Source: Enterobacillus tribolii
GTDB taxonomy: Bacteria > Pseudomonadota > Gammaproteobacteria > Enterobacterales > Enterobacteriaceae
Reading direction: 5' to 3'
DNA length: 64,000 nt
Assembly: GCF_003363015.1 (NCBI RefSeq)
Contig: NZ_QRAP01000006.1
Location: 124,001 to 188,000, forward strand
The position numbers and the translations under genes are program-made. Below, piece after piece: positions 1 to 10,830 of this stretch. The stretch's first letter is position 1, and the number at the start of each line of letters is the position of its first letter. The notes under the pieces are model-generated. The model was not told the origin of the DNA, searched no databases, and worked only from the letters and a program-made list of their open reading frames with translations.

Positions 1-1156
1 CTCCATGCCCGGCAAGCTGATTCAGAAAATGGCGAAAGTCGGGGTGAAAAACCCGCTGTTCCTGCTGGATGAAATTGACAAAATGTCATCCGACATGCGC
101 GGCGATCCGGCTTCCGCCCTGCTGGAAGTGCTGGACCCGGAGCAGAACATCGCTTTCAACGACCACTATCTGGAAGTGGATTACGATCTGTCCGATGTCA
201 TGTTCGTGGCGACCTCCAACTCCATGAACATTCCGGCGCCGCTGCTGGACCGTATGGAAGTTATCCGCCTGTCGGGGTACACCGAAGACGAGAAGCTGAA
301 CATCGCCAAACAGCATCTGCTGCCGAAGCAGATTGAGCGTAACGCGCTGAAAAAAGGTGAGCTGAAGGTGGATGACAGCGCCATTATCGGCATCATTCGC
401 TATTACACCCGCGAAGCCGGGGTGCGTAACCTGGAGCGTGAAATCTCCAAACTGTGCCGTAAGGCGGTGAAAATGTTGCTGATGGACAAAACCGTCAAGC
501 ACATTGAAATCAACGGCGACAACCTGAAGGATTTCCTGGGCGTGCAGCGTTTCGACTACGGACGCGCCGACAGCGAAAACCGCGTAGGGCAGGTGACCGG
601 CCTGGCATGGACCGAAGTGGGCGGCGATCTGCTGACCATCGAAACGGCCTGTGTACCTGGCAAAGGCAAGCTGACCTATACCGGCTCGCTGGGCGAAGTT
701 ATGCAGGAGTCGATCCAGGCAGCGCTGACCGTGGTGCGTGCGCGTGCGGAAAAACTGGGCATTAATCCGGATTTCTATGAAAAACGGGACATCCACGTTC
801 ACGTGCCGGAAGGCGCGACGCCCAAAGACGGCCCGAGCGCAGGGACTGCCATGTGTACCGCGCTGGTGTCCTGCTTGACAGGCAACCCGGTGCGCGCCGA
901 CGTGGCGATGACCGGTGAGATTACGTTGCGTGGTCAGGTGTTGCCGATCGGCGGTCTGAAAGAAAAACTGCTGGCGGCGCATCGCGGCGGGATTAAAACC
1001 GTGCTGATTCCGGATGAAAATAAGCGCGATCTGGAAGAGATTCCGGACAACGTGATCGCCGATTTGACGATCCATCCGGTGAAGTGGATTGATGAAGTTT
1101 TAACCTTCGCGTTGCAAAACTCGCCCTTCGGGATGGAAGTTGTAACCGAAAAATAG
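1..1156 (+). CDS. lon: Lon ATP-dependent protease, C-terminal part (5' end outside window)
   Basis: This is the C-terminal half of the cytoplasmic AAA+ serine protease Lon, which unfolds and degrades misfolded and regulatory proteins. The reading frame is open from the first base, so the gene starts upstream of the window. Visible in order are the Walker B strand (FLLDEIDKM), the AAA+ sensor/lid region, and the Ser-Lys protease domain. The catalytic Ser lies in PKDGPSAG and the Lys in [10 protein letters not shown], at positions 278 and 321 counting from the Met at base 5. These correspond to Ser679 and Lys722 of the 784-residue E. coli enzyme, so the C-terminus is full length. hupB follows, as in E. 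coli. Confidence 0.98.
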   Translation, partial: SMPGKLIQKMAKVGVKNPLFLLDEIDKMSSDMRGDPASALLEVLDPEQNIAFNDHYLEVDYDLSDVMFVATSNSMNIPAPLLDRMEVIRLSGYTEDEKLNIAKQHLLPKQIERNALKKGELKVDDSAIIGIIRYYTREAGVRNLEREISKLCRKAVKMLLMDKTVKHIEINGDNLKDFLGVQRFDYGRADSENRVGQVTGLAWTEVGGDLLTIETACVPGKGKLTYTGSLGEVMQESIQAALTVVRARAEKLGINPDFYEKRDIHVHVPEGATPKDGPSAGTAMCTALVSCLTGNPVRADVAMTGEITLRGQVLPIGGLKEKLLAAHRGGIKTVLIPDENKRDLEEIPDNVIADLTIHPVKWIDEVLTFALQNSPFGMEVVTEK

Positions 1157-1189
1157 TGATACATCGCAAAATACCTTGATAAAACTAGT

Positions 1190-1225
1190 GCTGGCGGCGC
1201 ATTTCGGGCTTGCCAGCCTTTTTTT
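1190..1225 (+). terminator. Rho-independent terminator of lon
   Basis: A GCTGGC/GCCAGC stem (1190-1195 with 1212-1217) is followed by a run of seven T. It lies 34 bp after the lon stop and separates lon from hupB. Confidence 0.75.
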
Positions 1226-1375
1226 GTGCGGCTAACTTAGGATACTGTCATTTCATGCACCGCTGCCCAGGCGAGCGGCTTGCTATGAATTGACAGGATT
1301 GATATAACAGCTGCGCAGCCGTACCCCCTCTGGGGGAATTTGATACGGCATAAGATTTCTAGAGGGGATGAAAGA

Positions 1376-1648
1376 GTGAATAAGTCACAACTGATCGACA
1401 AGATTGCCGCAGATGCTGATATTTCCAAAGCGGCAGCTGGTCGCGCATTGGACGCGATTATTGCGTCTGTTACCGAGTCTCTGAAAGGCGGTGACTCTGT
1501 TGCGCTGGTTGGCTTCGGTACGTTTGATGTTCGTGAGCGTTCCGCACGCACCGGCCGTAACCCGCAGACGGGCAAAGAAATCAAAATCCCGGCAGCCAAG
1601 GTTCCTGGCTTCCGTGCTGGTAAAGCGCTGAAAGACGCGGTTAACTGA
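1376..1648 (+). CDS. hupB: DNA-binding protein HU-beta
   Basis: This is the 90-residue histone-like nucleoid protein that dimerises with HU-alpha and bends DNA. The sequence begins [20 protein letters not shown]. It carries the HU signature [20 protein letters not shown] and the beta-arm Pro (IPAAKVPGF), and ends in the usual KALKDAVN. The start is taken at the GTG at 1376, preceded by GGGGATGAAAGA. An upstream in-frame TTG at 1340 would add 12 unconserved residues. Length and position between lon and ppiD match E. coli. Confidence 0.97.
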   Translation: MNKSQLIDKIAADADISKAAAGRALDAIIASVTESLKGGDSVALVGFGTFDVRERSARTGRNPQTGKEIKIPAAKVPGFRAGKALKDAVN

Positions 1649-1734
1649 TTCTGCGTCGGGCTTTTTTCGCGCCGGGAACCGTTTAGTCATCAACAATCAA
1701 CTGGCGTTAAAGAGTCTGTAAGGTAAAATACGAG

Positions 1735-1761
1735 GCGCATCGATTAAGATGCGCTTTTTTT
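1735..1761 (+). terminator. Rho-independent terminator of hupB
   Basis: The perfect 7-bp stem GCGCATC/GATGCGC with a 6-nt loop is followed by seven T, downstream of hupB. Confidence 0.85.
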
Positions 1762-1894
1762 ATGACTGAAATCTGGGGAATCAGGGTTCAGTTCTGTTTT
1801 CCCGAATTTTGTTCCGCTTTCCGGTGATACACAATGGATGAGGCCGGGAGGAATTAAAGATTCACCAACAATCACAGCGGAGTGTTGCCTCACT

Positions 1895-3778
1895 ATGATG
1901 GACAATTTACGCTCGGCGGCTAACAACGTCGTGCTCAAAATCATCCTGGCCCTGATTATCGTGTCATTCGTTCTGACCGGCGTGGGTAACTATTTGATCG
2001 GCGGTTCTGATGATTACGCAGCCAAAGTTGACGGGCAAACCATCAACCGCGCCCAGCTTGAACAGGCGGTCCAGAGTGAGCGCAGCCGGCTGCAACAGCA
2101 GTTGGGCGATCAGTTTTCTGCCCTGGCAGGTAACGAAGGCTACATGAAAGAGCTGCGCAAGCAGGTGCTTTCCCGCCTGATTGACGATGCCCTGCTGGAT
2201 CAATATTCCAGGAAGCTCGGCCTGGGGGTGAGTGACGATCAGGTCAAAGACGCGATCCGCACCATGCCTTACTTCCTGACCGACGGCAAATTCGATAACG
2301 CCAAGTATCTGGATGTTATCGCCCGGATGGGAACCACGCCGGATAACTATGCCGAACTGATTCGCCAGCAACTGATGCGTCAGCAGATGATTCAGGCGTA
2401 TACGGCAACGGGCTTTACCCTGCCGGCGGAAGTGGAATCGATGGCCGCCCTGACGATGCAGCAGCGCAACGTGCGCCTGGCGACCATCAACGTGAAGGGG
2501 CTGGTTGCGGCACAGGTGGTCACCGACGAAGAGCTGAAAGCCTACTACCAGCAGAACCAGAACAGCTTCATTGCACCTGAGCAGGTAAAAATCGCCTATA
2601 TCGAAATGGATGCCGCGGCGATTCAGGATAAAGTCACGGTCAGCGATGGAGACATCGAAGCTTACTACGATCAGCATAAAAGCGATTTCACGCAGCCGGA
2701 GCGCAAGAACTACAGCGTCATTCAGCTTAAGACCGAAGATGACGCCAAAGCCGTTCTTGATGAGCTGAAAAACGGCGCTGATTTCGCCAAGGTAGCGCAG
2801 GAGAAATCCACGGACATCATCTCCCGTAAAAACGGCGGCGAGATGGGATGGCTGGAACCGTCCACCACGCCCGACGAAGTCAGCGGCGCGAATCTGACGG
2901 AGAAAGGGCAGCTTTCCGGCGTGGTGAAATCCAGCGTCGGCTATCTGGTGGTGCGTCTCAACGACATTACGCCGGAAGTCGTGAAACCGCTGAGCGAAGT
3001 GAAAAATGATATCGCGACGCTGGTGAAACAGCAGAAGGCGCTGGATGAATACTATGCGCTGCAGCAGAAGGTCAGCGAGGCGGCAACCAGCGACAACGAA
3101 TCACTGGCGTCGGCGGAAGAAGCCGCAGGCAGTAAAGCCGTGACGACTGACTGGTTCACCCGCGACACCGTACCGGCCGCGCTGAATTTCCGTCCGCTGG
3201 TTCAGGCCGTGTTTGACGGCGCGCTGATTGGTTCTGACGGTGCGCCGGGCAGCAACTCTGACGTGATCAACGTGGAAGGCGATCGCGCTTTTGTGGTACG
3301 CGTCATCAGTCACAAACCTGAGGCGGTTAAGCCGCTGGATCAGGTGAAAGATCAGGTTACCGCTCAGGTCAAACGCCAGAAGGCTGAACAGCAGGCGCGT
3401 ATGCAGGGTGACAAACTGCTCGTCGCGTTGCAGAGCGGCAAGGGGGAAGAGGCGATGAAGGCGGCCGGCCTGACATTCGGCAATGAACAAACCCTGACCC
3501 GTATTTCGGAAGATCGCCAACTGGCGGACAGCGTATTCGCCCTGCCGCAGCCGAAGGACAATAAACCGGTTTACGGCATGTCTGCTGATAGCCAGGATAA
3601 CGTGGTGCTGATCCAACTGGACTCCGTGAAGTCGGGCCATATGGACGACAAAGATTTGCAGGCGTTCTCGTCGCAAATGCTGACCGGCTCAACCGGGATT
3701 ATTTTCGACTCTCTGATGAGCAACCTGCGTGCCGAAGCGAAAATTAAGCTGGGCTCCGGTGCCAGCGATATGCAATAA
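1895..3778 (+). CDS. ppiD: PpiD, membrane-anchored periplasmic folding chaperone
   Basis: PpiD is a SurA-like chaperone tethered to the inner membrane near the Sec translocon. The 627-residue protein (623 in E. coli) starts MMDNLRSAANN, followed by one transmembrane helix at about residues 16-36. Next come a SurA_N-like domain containing the QQQLGDQ and NEGYMKELRKQVL stretches, a parvulin-type rotamase domain at about 250-350, and a C-terminal extension. The start is the first of two adjacent ATGs at 1895. The frame is open back to 1838 but the extra 19 codons are not conserved. It sits alone between two terminators. Confidence 0.96.
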   Translation: MMDNLRSAANNVVLKIILALIIVSFVLTGVGNYLIGGSDDYAAKVDGQTINRAQLEQAVQSERSRLQQQLGDQFSALAGNEGYMKELRKQVLSRLIDDALLDQYSRKLGLGVSDDQVKDAIRTMPYFLTDGKFDNAKYLDVIARMGTTPDNYAELIRQQLMRQQMIQAYTATGFTLPAEVESMAALTMQQRNVRLATINVKGLVAAQVVTDEELKAYYQQNQNSFIAPEQVKIAYIEMDAAAIQDKVTVSDGDIEAYYDQHKSDFTQPERKNYSVIQLKTEDDAKAVLDELKNGADFAKVAQEKSTDIISRKNGGEMGWLEPSTTPDEVSGANLTEKGQLSGVVKSSVGYLVVRLNDITPEVVKPLSEVKNDIATLVKQQKALDEYYALQQKVSEAATSDNESLASAEEAAGSKAVTTDWFTRDTVPAALNFRPLVQAVFDGALIGSDGAPGSNSDVINVEGDRAFVVRVISHKPEAVKPLDQVKDQVTAQVKRQKAEQQARMQGDKLLVALQSGKGEEAMKAAGLTFGNEQTLTRISEDRQLADSVFALPQPKDNKPVYGMSADSQDNVVLIQLDSVKSGHMDDKDLQAFSSQMLTGSTGIIFDSLMSNLRAEAKIKLGSGASDMQ

Positions 3779-3811
3779 GCTACGCAAACTTCTGTAATCT
3801 GTTGCAATGAA

Positions 3812-3835
3812 AAAAGGCCACTTTCGTGGCCTTTT
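3812..3835 (+). terminator. Rho-independent terminator of ppiD
   Basis: The stem AAAAGGCCA/TGGCCTTTT with the loop CTTTCG lies 33 bp after the ppiD stop. Confidence 0.85.
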
Positions 3836-3895
3836 CCATATCTGTTTTTTGCTGATTGCGCCGTTTTTACTCCGCAGGCACTGTAGCGCTGCTGA

Positions 3896-4285
<390 letters not shown>

Positions 4286-4407
4286 TCGATATCTTGTTTC
4301 AGTGGTCTAACCAGTTGAGGGTGATAATCTTCTGCTAGCCTGATCATCATCTGAGCCGCGGCGATGCTGCGGCTTTTTTGTCGGCATTTTTTTGGCAGAG
4401 GATGATT

Positions 4408-4824
4408 ATGAGTACGGTCACACAGATTAAAGTTCGCGGTTATCATCTGGATGTTTATCAACACGTCAATAACGCCCGCTACCTGGAATTCCTGGAAGAA
4501 GCCCGCTGGCAGTGGATAGAGGACGCCGGTGCGTTTGCGTGGATGCAGGATGAGCATGTGGCGTTCATGGTCGTTAATATCAACATTAATTACCGGCGCG
4601 GCGCGGTTCTGCACGACGTACTGAATATCACCAGTAATCTGGTGAAGCTGGAAGGGCGCAGCGGCGTAATAAATCAGGTGATACGCCGGGAATCAGACGG
4701 CGAAGTGGTGGTGGACGCGGCGCTGACGTTTGTATGCGCCGATCTCCGTACTCAACGGGCGTTACCACTGGAAGGTACGCTGCGCGATTACCTGCTGAAA
4801 CTGGCGGGCAAGGCAGAGCTGTAA
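4408..4824 (+). CDS. fadM: Long-chain acyl-CoA thioesterase III FadM (YbaW)
   Basis: FadM is a single hot-dog-fold cytoplasmic thioesterase that hydrolyses long-chain acyl-CoA. The 138-residue protein has the 4HBT-family helix motif with catalytic Asp, DVYQHVNNARYLEFLEEARW, and the second motif VVNININYRR. The start at 4408 is chosen because AGAGG sits 6 nt before it; the in-frame ATG at 4402 abuts that site and an earlier frame start at 4378 is not conserved. It stands between ybaV and convergent queC, as in E. coli. Confidence 0.95.
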   Translation: MSTVTQIKVRGYHLDVYQHVNNARYLEFLEEARWQWIEDAGAFAWMQDEHVAFMVVNININYRRGAVLHDVLNITSNLVKLEGRSGVINQVIRRESDGEVVVDAALTFVCADLRTQRALPLEGTLRDYLLKLAGKAEL

Positions 4825-4910
4825 TGGCGGATAAGCAGGCCAGTACGTGCGGGCAAATCTGTGCCGCCCGCAACGGGCAGCACACGGCAAAACTGTATTG
4901 CGGGCCGGCG

Positions 4911-5600
4911 TTAGCGGAGACCGGTTTTGCTTTTCAGGGCGGCCATCACCGCATCCGGCTGGGCCAGATATTGCTGTAACCCGTTGGCGCGCAGATGGCA
5001 GGCGGCGCAGTGACCGCAGCCGTCGCCGCGAACGCCGTTATAGCAGGTCAGCGTTTCATTGCGTACCAGCTCCAGACGATGATAATACGCGGCCAGCGCC
5101 CAGGTTTCCGCCTTGTTTAGCCACATCAGCGGGGTTTCGAAGCGAACGTCACGGGCCATACCCAAAGTTACTGCGTGGTTCAGCGCTTTGACGAACTCAT
5201 CGCGGCAGTCCGGATAACCGGAAAAATCGGTTTCGCAAACCCCGGTGATTACCGCTTCCGCCCCGACCTGATAGGCATAAATCGCCGCCAGCGTCAGGAA
5301 CAGGATGTTACGTCCGGGAACGAAGGTGTTGGGAATGCCATCCTCGCTTTGGTCCGGTACAGGAATATTGTCGCGGGTCAGGCTGCTGACGGCCAGCTCA
5401 TTGAGCAATCCCACGTCCAGCGTCTTATGCGCCGCAGCGCCCAGCGTTTGCGCCAGTTCGCGCGCGACGTCGATCTCCGCCCGGTGACGCTGGCCGTAGT
5501 CGAACGTGACGCAATGCACTTCATCATATTGTTCCAAAGCCTGAATCAGGCAGGTTGTTGAATCCTGCCCCCCGCTGAATACTACAACTGCGCGCTTCAT
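4911..5600 (-). CDS. queC: 7-cyano-7-deazaguanine synthase QueC
   Basis: QueC converts 7-carboxy-7-deazaguanine to preQ0 with ATP and ammonia, in the queuosine tRNA-modification pathway. The 229-residue protein shows the PP-loop SGGQDS at residues 9-14. The zinc site near the C-terminus has four Cys (186, 195, 198, 201, in [19 protein letters not shown]). Length is as in E. coli (231). It is convergent with fadM, leaving an 86-bp gap. Confidence 0.97.
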   Translation of the reverse strand: MKRAVVVFSGGQDSTTCLIQALEQYDEVHCVTFDYGQRHRAEIDVARELAQTLGAAAHKTLDVGLLNELAVSSLTRDNIPVPDQSEDGIPNTFVPGRNILFLTLAAIYAYQVGAEAVITGVCETDFSGYPDCRDEFVKALNHAVTLGMARDVRFETPLMWLNKAETWALAAYYHRLELVRNETLTCYNGVRGDGCGHCAACHLRANGLQQYLAQPDAVMAALKSKTGLR

Positions 5601-5645
5601 TGAAAAACCTTATCCGGATAACACTGAAAACCAGCCTCGTGGCTG

Positions 5646-5670
5646 AAAGGCGGGTATTGTCCGCCTTTTC
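5646..5670 (-). terminator. Hairpin between ybaE and queC
   Basis: AAAGGCGG (5646-5653) pairs with CCGCCTTT (5661-5668). It lies just downstream of ybaE on the minus strand and could end that transcript. The trailing T run is short, so termination strength is uncertain. Confidence 0.45.
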
Positions 5671-5719
5671 TGCATGAGGGTACATGATTTCTTGTTTGAT
5701 GTGGTAGCGCCCGGCGGGA

Positions 5720-7420
5720 TTACTCCGGCGCCGGCACCCATACCTGGCTGAAGTCGAACCAGCCGCTGGCGGTGAGCCGTACGCCTTCCACGCGCGCCGG
5801 GGCGCTGATGCGGTATTGGTAGTTAAATAAGGGCGCCAGTACGCCCTGCGCCATCAGCAAAGTGTAATAGTCGCGCAGTTCCCGGTGGCGGCGTGCCGTA
5901 TCGGCACAGCGTTGGATGTGATCAAGCTGACGCCGGCAATCGTCCCATGCCGCATTATCGAACAGCATCGGCCACTGAATGTCTGTACGCAGCCAGTTTT
6001 CCAGCGTGGCTTCGGGGGACTCGCCGATTAACCGGTCGCCAAGCACGATATCCACGTCGGTGAATTGTTCCACATTGCGCCAGCGTTTGGCGTGATGATA
6101 GCGAATTTCCAGCCGGCATCCTTCCTGCGCCAGCCGGTCGCGCATATATTCCGCCAGCGTCGTCAGCTCGACGGGCGGATGGTACAGCAGCACCAGCTTC
6201 GACGGCAGCGGCACCGACAGATCGGCCTCTTCCTGCGGCAGTGGCCAGCCCGGCAGCAGTTCCTGACTGCGGCTGATCAGGCCGGAGGCAAGCGGCAGGC
6301 TGTCCAGGGTTTCCTGCCCCCTGAACAATGCGATCAGCTTGCGCGCCTGAGCAGGCGACAAGCGCCCCTGACGCTGATTCAGCGCAATGTAACAAAATCC
6401 CAGGCTAAGGCCGCTTTGCGCTAAACGGGTATCGATCTGCTCACTGTTTTCCCCGATGGTGATATGCACCGGATGCTGGGCATTCGGCGCCGGGGCGGGG
6501 CTGTTTTTCCCCGCGGTGATCCAGTACTCAATGGCATGAAGGTAAGGGTGCTGTAAATGGTAATGCGGATGTTGTTCCAGACGCAGCAGCGAAGGCGAAT
6601 TTCCCGCCAGCCGGAAAGGCCCGGCGCCGGTTTCGGGATGTTCCGGATTGGGCAGCAGACACACCAGATCCGCCAGCCGGTGCGCCAGCCAATAGTCCGG
6701 CTTGCGTAGCTTAAAGCGCAGGCACAGGGGGTGCGGTTGCGAAATTTGCTCCACGCTGTCCAGCAGCAGGGTAAGCCTGGGATGTCGCAGCAGGCGCTGC
6801 AAGACATCCAGCAACTGCGCGGCCATCACCGGTTGGCCGTTATGCCAGATCAGATCGCTGCGCAAAAGGAACTGCCAGCGCAGGCCGTCCGGGCTGATTT
6901 GCCAGTGGTGCGCCAAATCGGGCTGCGGCTCAGGGTTGCCGGTCACGAAGCGGGTAAGCCCCGCATGAATGGAATGCGCCAGATGCTGCTCGGCGCGCCC
7001 GCTCAGCGTTTGCGGATCGATATTTCCCAGAGGCCGGTAATAAGGAATGCGCAGGGTCGGCAGGTCGGATTGCCACTGGCCGCCGAGGTGCGGGGAGAGC
7101 AACGCGTTCAGGTGCAGCGGATCGCGCTCCGCCAACTTCAGCGCGCCCTGATGATCGCCGCTGGCCAGCATTTGTTGCAGCAGATTGGCGCGCAATTGTT
7201 GTTCGGGGATCAGACAGTGCAACTGAGCGCGTTTTCCCCGCCCGGCGGAGGCCTGCCAGCTAATCCATTCCAGCGACTGCATATGGATCAGCAAAGTCCG
7301 GACATGGCGTTCACTGCAACAGAATACGGCGGCAAGTTCGGCTACGGTGATCGCTACGGGGCGCTCGCCAACGTGTTGATAAAGCCGCTGATATTGGTTA
7401 ACGCGTTGCAGTAGACGCAT
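5720..7420 (-). CDS. ybaE: YbaE, SgrR-family regulator/solute-binding-like protein
   Basis: This 566-residue protein has an N-terminal winged helix-turn-helix (about residues 1-110, with CCSERHVRTLL and GRGKRAQL) fused to an extracytoplasmic-solute-binding (SBP_bac_5) type domain. That is the architecture of SgrR-family regulators. Segments such as TLRIPYYRPL, LAHHWQISPDGLRWQF, YHYRISAP-like NYQYRISAP and GWFDFSQVWVPAP resemble E. coli YbaE, also 566 residues. I place the start at MRLLQRVNQYQ (7420), with AGGAT 6 nt upstream; the frame is open to 7474. The ligand and targets are unknown. It occupies the E. coli position between queC and cof. Confidence 0.92.
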   Translation of the reverse strand: MRLLQRVNQYQRLYQHVGERPVAITVAELAAVFCCSERHVRTLLIHMQSLEWISWQASAGRGKRAQLHCLIPEQQLRANLLQQMLASGDHQGALKLAERDPLHLNALLSPHLGGQWQSDLPTLRIPYYRPLGNIDPQTLSGRAEQHLAHSIHAGLTRFVTGNPEPQPDLAHHWQISPDGLRWQFLLRSDLIWHNGQPVMAAQLLDVLQRLLRHPRLTLLLDSVEQISQPHPLCLRFKLRKPDYWLAHRLADLVCLLPNPEHPETGAGPFRLAGNSPSLLRLEQHPHYHLQHPYLHAIEYWITAGKNSPAPAPNAQHPVHITIGENSEQIDTRLAQSGLSLGFCYIALNQRQGRLSPAQARKLIALFRGQETLDSLPLASGLISRSQELLPGWPLPQEEADLSVPLPSKLVLLYHPPVELTTLAEYMRDRLAQEGCRLEIRYHHAKRWRNVEQFTDVDIVLGDRLIGESPEATLENWLRTDIQWPMLFDNAAWDDCRRQLDHIQRCADTARRHRELRDYYTLLMAQGVLAPLFNYQYRISAPARVEGVRLTASGWFDFSQVWVPAPE

Positions 7421-7528
7421 ATAAATCCTGAATACTTTAAATGAATTGTTCAGTATTAGTTCAGTAAATGTCACGCCATACTATCCTACATCGTGAAATT
7501 CGTACACCTGTTCACCCCGGAGGCCACA

Positions 7529-8347
7529 ATGTTTCGCCTGGCTGCTTTTGATATGGACGGCACGCTGCTGATGCCGGACCACCGCGTTGGCGCGGAGACG
7601 CTGGATGCGCTGAAACAATTGGAGGCCCGCCGGGTGGCGGTGACTTTTGCCACCGGGCGTCATTACCTGGAGGTTGCCAATATCACCCGGCGTCTGGGCC
7701 TGCAGGGATACCTGATCACCGGCAACGGCACCCGCGTGCATAACCGGGCGGGGGAACAGATTTTTTCCAGCGATCTGCCGCCGGACGTAGCGCATGAAGT
7801 GCTGCATATGCATTGGGATACTTTGGCGCAGCCACATGTTTTTCGTGACGACGGCTGGCTGACCGGCTCCGCTGCTCCGAGAGAACAGGCGCTGCATGCG
7901 GAAAATGATTTTCACTGCCAACTGGTGAATCTGCGCACTTTACCAGCGTATGGCATCAGCAAAGTGTGCTTCTGCGGCGAGCATGAGGAACTGCAGGTAT
8001 TGCAGGCTGACCTGCTCGCTCATTTCGGCTCGCAGGTGGATTTATGCTTTTCGGCCTACGACAGCCTGGAGGTTCTGCCGGTGGGCACCAACAAAGGCAC
8101 TGGCCTGCGGCACCTGTGCGAGCATCTGGAGATCGACCCGGCGGATTGCATGGCGTTTGGCGACGCTATGAATGACCGGGAAATGCTGGGCATGGTCGGC
8201 AAAGGTTACATCATGGGCAATGCCCTGCCGCAGTTGAAACAGAGTCTGCCCCATCTTGACGTCATCGGCCGCTGCGATCAGCAGGCGGTCGCCGATCGTT
8301 TGCATCATTGGCTGCGTTCACCAAACCTCACCTTTCCCCCGAACTGA
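7529..8347 (+). CDS. cof: Cof, HMP-PP phosphatase (HAD superfamily)
   Basis: Cof is a cytoplasmic HAD-IIB phosphatase that hydrolyses the thiamine precursor HMP-pyrophosphate. The 272-residue protein has motif I DMDGTLL near the N-terminus, TFATGRH (motif II), the conserved Lys in LPVGTNKG, and motif III/IV MAFGDAMNDREML. The start at 7529 follows CCGGAGG. The frame extends upstream to 7493 without conservation. Length equals E. coli Cof. Confidence 0.95.
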   Translation: MFRLAAFDMDGTLLMPDHRVGAETLDALKQLEARRVAVTFATGRHYLEVANITRRLGLQGYLITGNGTRVHNRAGEQIFSSDLPPDVAHEVLHMHWDTLAQPHVFRDDGWLTGSAAPREQALHAENDFHCQLVNLRTLPAYGISKVCFCGEHEELQVLQADLLAHFGSQVDLCFSAYDSLEVLPVGTNKGTGLRHLCEHLEIDPADCMAFGDAMNDREMLGMVGKGYIMGNALPQLKQSLPHLDVIGRCDQQAVADRLHHWLRSPNLTFPPN

Positions 8348-8473
8348 TGAGGATCTTCATAGCCAGCCGGGCAACCCCGCAAGGATGGATGTCCGGTTTT
8401 TTTCTGCCCGTGGGTTGTCATCTATTCTGTCCATTGGCTTAATAGGAGAAATTTTTTCTCCCGGTGCCGCCCT

Positions 8474-8935
8474 ATGCTGGATAAAACCGATCGCAAACTC
8501 CTCAGACTGTTGCAGCAGGATTGTACGCTTTCCCTGCAAAATCTGGCTGATGCCGTTAATCTCACCTCGACGCCCTGCTGGAAACGGCTGAAGCATCTGG
8601 AAGAGGAAGGCTACATTACCAAACGTGTCGCCCTGCTGGACAAAGAGAAGCTGGGGCTTGGGCTGACGGCTTTCGTGATGATTAAAACCCAGCATCATAA
8701 CAGCGAATGGTATTGTCACTTCGTCGAGCAGGTGTCGTACATGCCTGAAATTCTGGCGTTTTACCGTATGGCGGGAGAGTACGATTATCTGATTCAGGTG
8801 CAGGTCGCCGACATGAAAAGCTACGATGCGTTCTATAAGCGTCTGGTGAATGCGGTGAAGGGATTGACGGACGTCACCTCCAGTTTCGCGATGGAACAAA
8901 TCAAATATACGACGGCGTTGCCGGTGCCGGAATAA
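8474..8935 (+). CDS. decR: DecR (YbaO), Lrp/AsnC-family regulator of cysteine detoxification
   Basis: This 153-residue Lrp/AsnC-type regulator has an N-terminal helix-turn-helix ([20 protein letters not shown] through [14 protein letters not shown]). A C-terminal RAM ligand-binding domain carries the [14 protein letters not shown] motif. It is highly similar to E. coli DecR, which activates the cysteine desulfidase operon in response to cysteine. The position between cof and mdlA is the E. coli one. No strong Shine-Dalgarno is visible before the ATG. Confidence 0.94.
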   Translation: MLDKTDRKLLRLLQQDCTLSLQNLADAVNLTSTPCWKRLKHLEEEGYITKRVALLDKEKLGLGLTAFVMIKTQHHNSEWYCHFVEQVSYMPEILAFYRMAGEYDYLIQVQVADMKSYDAFYKRLVNAVKGLTDVTSSFAMEQIKYTTALPVPE

Positions 8936-9045
8936 GAGTGATTGCACAAAAAACACCAGCAATTTCCTTTTGCCGGTGGTATCCTTTATCTGTGATTTTG
9001 TACAGTATTTTCTGGTCGTTCGGCCTGGTCATGGAATAAAAACTC

Positions 9046-10830
9046 GTGAGATTGTTTGCTCAACTGGGATGGTATTTTCGCCGCGAATGGCGGCGTTATC
9101 TGGGCGCCGTCCTGCTGCTGATTCTTATCGCCTTTTTACAGCTTCTGCCGCCGAAAATCGTCGGGGTGGTGATTGACGGCGTGGATAAAAACCACATGCC
9201 CGGCAGCACCGTCTGGATGTGGATCGGCCTGATGCTGGCGATCGCGCTGGTCGTCTACCTGCTGCGCTATGTCTGGCGTGTGCTGCTGTTCGGGGCGTCT
9301 TATCAACTGGCGGTGGAACTGCGTGAACAGTTCTACCGCCGGCTCAGCCGCCACACGCCGGCATTTTACCTGCGCCACCGCACCGGCGATCTGATCGCCC
9401 GCGCCACCAACGACGTCGATCGCGTGGTGTTCGCCGCCGGCGAAGGCGTACTGACGCTGGTCGATTCGCTGGTGATGGGGATTGCGGTGCTGCTGGTGAT
9501 GGCAACGCAAATCAGCTGGCAGCTCACCCTGCTTTCCCTGCTGCCGATGCCGGTGATGGCGATGGTCATCCGGCATCAGGGCGACCAATTGCATAACCGC
9601 TTTAAATCCGCTCAGGCGGCGTTTTCCGCGCTGAACGATCAAACCCAGGAAAGCCTGACCAGCATCCGCATGATCAAGTCGTTCGGTCTGGAAGATCACC
9701 AGTCGGCGCGCTTCGCCGGCGTCGCGGCTGAAGCCGGGGCGAAGAACATGCACGTGGCGCGGGTAGATGCCCGCTTCGATCCGATTATCTACATCGCCAT
9801 CGGCTGCGCTACGTTGCTGGCTATCGGCGGCGGCGGCGTGATGGTGGTTCACGGCATTCTGACGCTGGGGCAGCTGACCAGCTTCGTGATGTATCTCGGG
9901 CTGATGATCTGGCCGATGTTGGCGCTGGCCTGGATGTTCAACATCGTTGAACGCGGAAGCGCAGCCTACAGCCGGATTATCAGCCTGCTGGCCGAAGAGG
10001 ATGACATCGCCGACGGCGAAGGCGCGCTGCCGGACGGTGGCGGCACGCTGGAAATGGCGGTGGTGCGTTTTGGTTATCCGCAGAGCACGCAGCCCGTGTT
10101 GCATGATATTCACTTCCGGCTGCGCCCCGGCGAGATGCTGGGGCTGTGCGGTCCGACCGGCGCAGGAAAAAGCGCGGTGCTGGCGCTGATTCAGCGTCAG
10201 TTCGATCCCGATGAAGGTGACGTCCGTTTTCACGATATTTCCCTGCGCCAGCTGAAGCTGAACGCCTGGCGCGCGCGTATGGCGATTGTCAGCCAGACAC
10301 CGTTCCTGTTTTCCGACACGGTGGCGATGAACATTGCGTTGGGCAAGCCGGGAGCGACGCAGGAAGAAATTGAACGCGCGGCGCGTCTGGCCTGCGTACA
10401 CGACGACATTCTGCTTCTGCCCGAGGGTTATCAAACGGAAGTCGGGGAGCGCGGCGTAATGCTTTCCGGCGGGCAGAAACAGCGTATTTCTATTGCCCGC
10501 GCGCTGTTGCTGGAGACGGAGATCCTGATTCTTGACGATGCCCTTTCCGCAGTAGATGGGCGCACGGAATACCAGATTTTGCATAACCTGCGCGAATGGG
10601 GGCGTAACCATACCCTGATTATCAGCGCGCACCGCCTTTCCGCCCTGACGGAGGCGAATGAAATCCTGGTAATGCAGCGGGGCGCTGTTACCCAGCGTGG
10701 CACGCACCGTGAGCTGAGCCAGGCGCCAGGCTGGTATAGGGAAATGTACCGTTATCAGCAGCTGGAGGCAGCGCTGGATGCGCCGGACGAAAGCGACGAT
10801 GACGACGGGCGGGAGGTGACGCATGAGTAA
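9046..10830 (+). CDS. mdlA: MdlA, ABC exporter half-transporter
   Basis: MdlA is a 594-residue type IV ABC half-transporter with an N-terminal six-helix membrane domain (about 1-310) and a nucleotide-binding domain. Walker A is GPTGAGKSA, the signature is LSGGQKQR, and Walker B is [13 protein letters not shown]. The residue after the Walker B aspartates is Ala instead of the usual catalytic Glu, the pattern of a degenerate site in heterodimeric exporters. MdlB carries a canonical DEAT, so the pair should form one consensus and one degenerate site. The start is GTG. It overlaps mdlB by 8 bp. Substrate unknown. Confidence 0.96.
   Translation: MRLFAQLGWYFRREWRRYLGAVLLLILIAFLQLLPPKIVGVVIDGVDKNHMPGSTVWMWIGLMLAIALVVYLLRYVWRVLLFGASYQLAVELREQFYRRLSRHTPAFYLRHRTGDLIARATNDVDRVVFAAGEGVLTLVDSLVMGIAVLLVMATQISWQLTLLSLLPMPVMAMVIRHQGDQLHNRFKSAQAAFSALNDQTQESLTSIRMIKSFGLEDHQSARFAGVAAEAGAKNMHVARVDARFDPIIYIAIGCATLLAIGGGGVMVVHGILTLGQLTSFVMYLGLMIWPMLALAWMFNIVERGSAAYSRIISLLAEEDDIADGEGALPDGGGTLEMAVVRFGYPQSTQPVLHDIHFRLRPGEMLGLCGPTGAGKSAVLALIQRQFDPDEGDVRFHDISLRQLKLNAWRARMAIVSQTPFLFSDTVAMNIALGKPGATQEEIERAARLACVHDDILLLPEGYQTEVGERGVMLSGGQKQRISIARALLLETEILILDDALSAVDGRTEYQILHNLREWGRNHTLIISAHRLSALTEANEILVMQRGAVTQRGTHRELSQAPGWYREMYRYQQLEAALDAPDESDDDDGREVTHE

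Noticed and set aside
86-1075. Long antisense ORF of 329 codons opposite lon
   Set aside because: It is a GC-rich codon shadow of lon with no recognisable domain or start signal. The same applies to other long antisense frames opposite mdlA, mdlB, fetM and degP.
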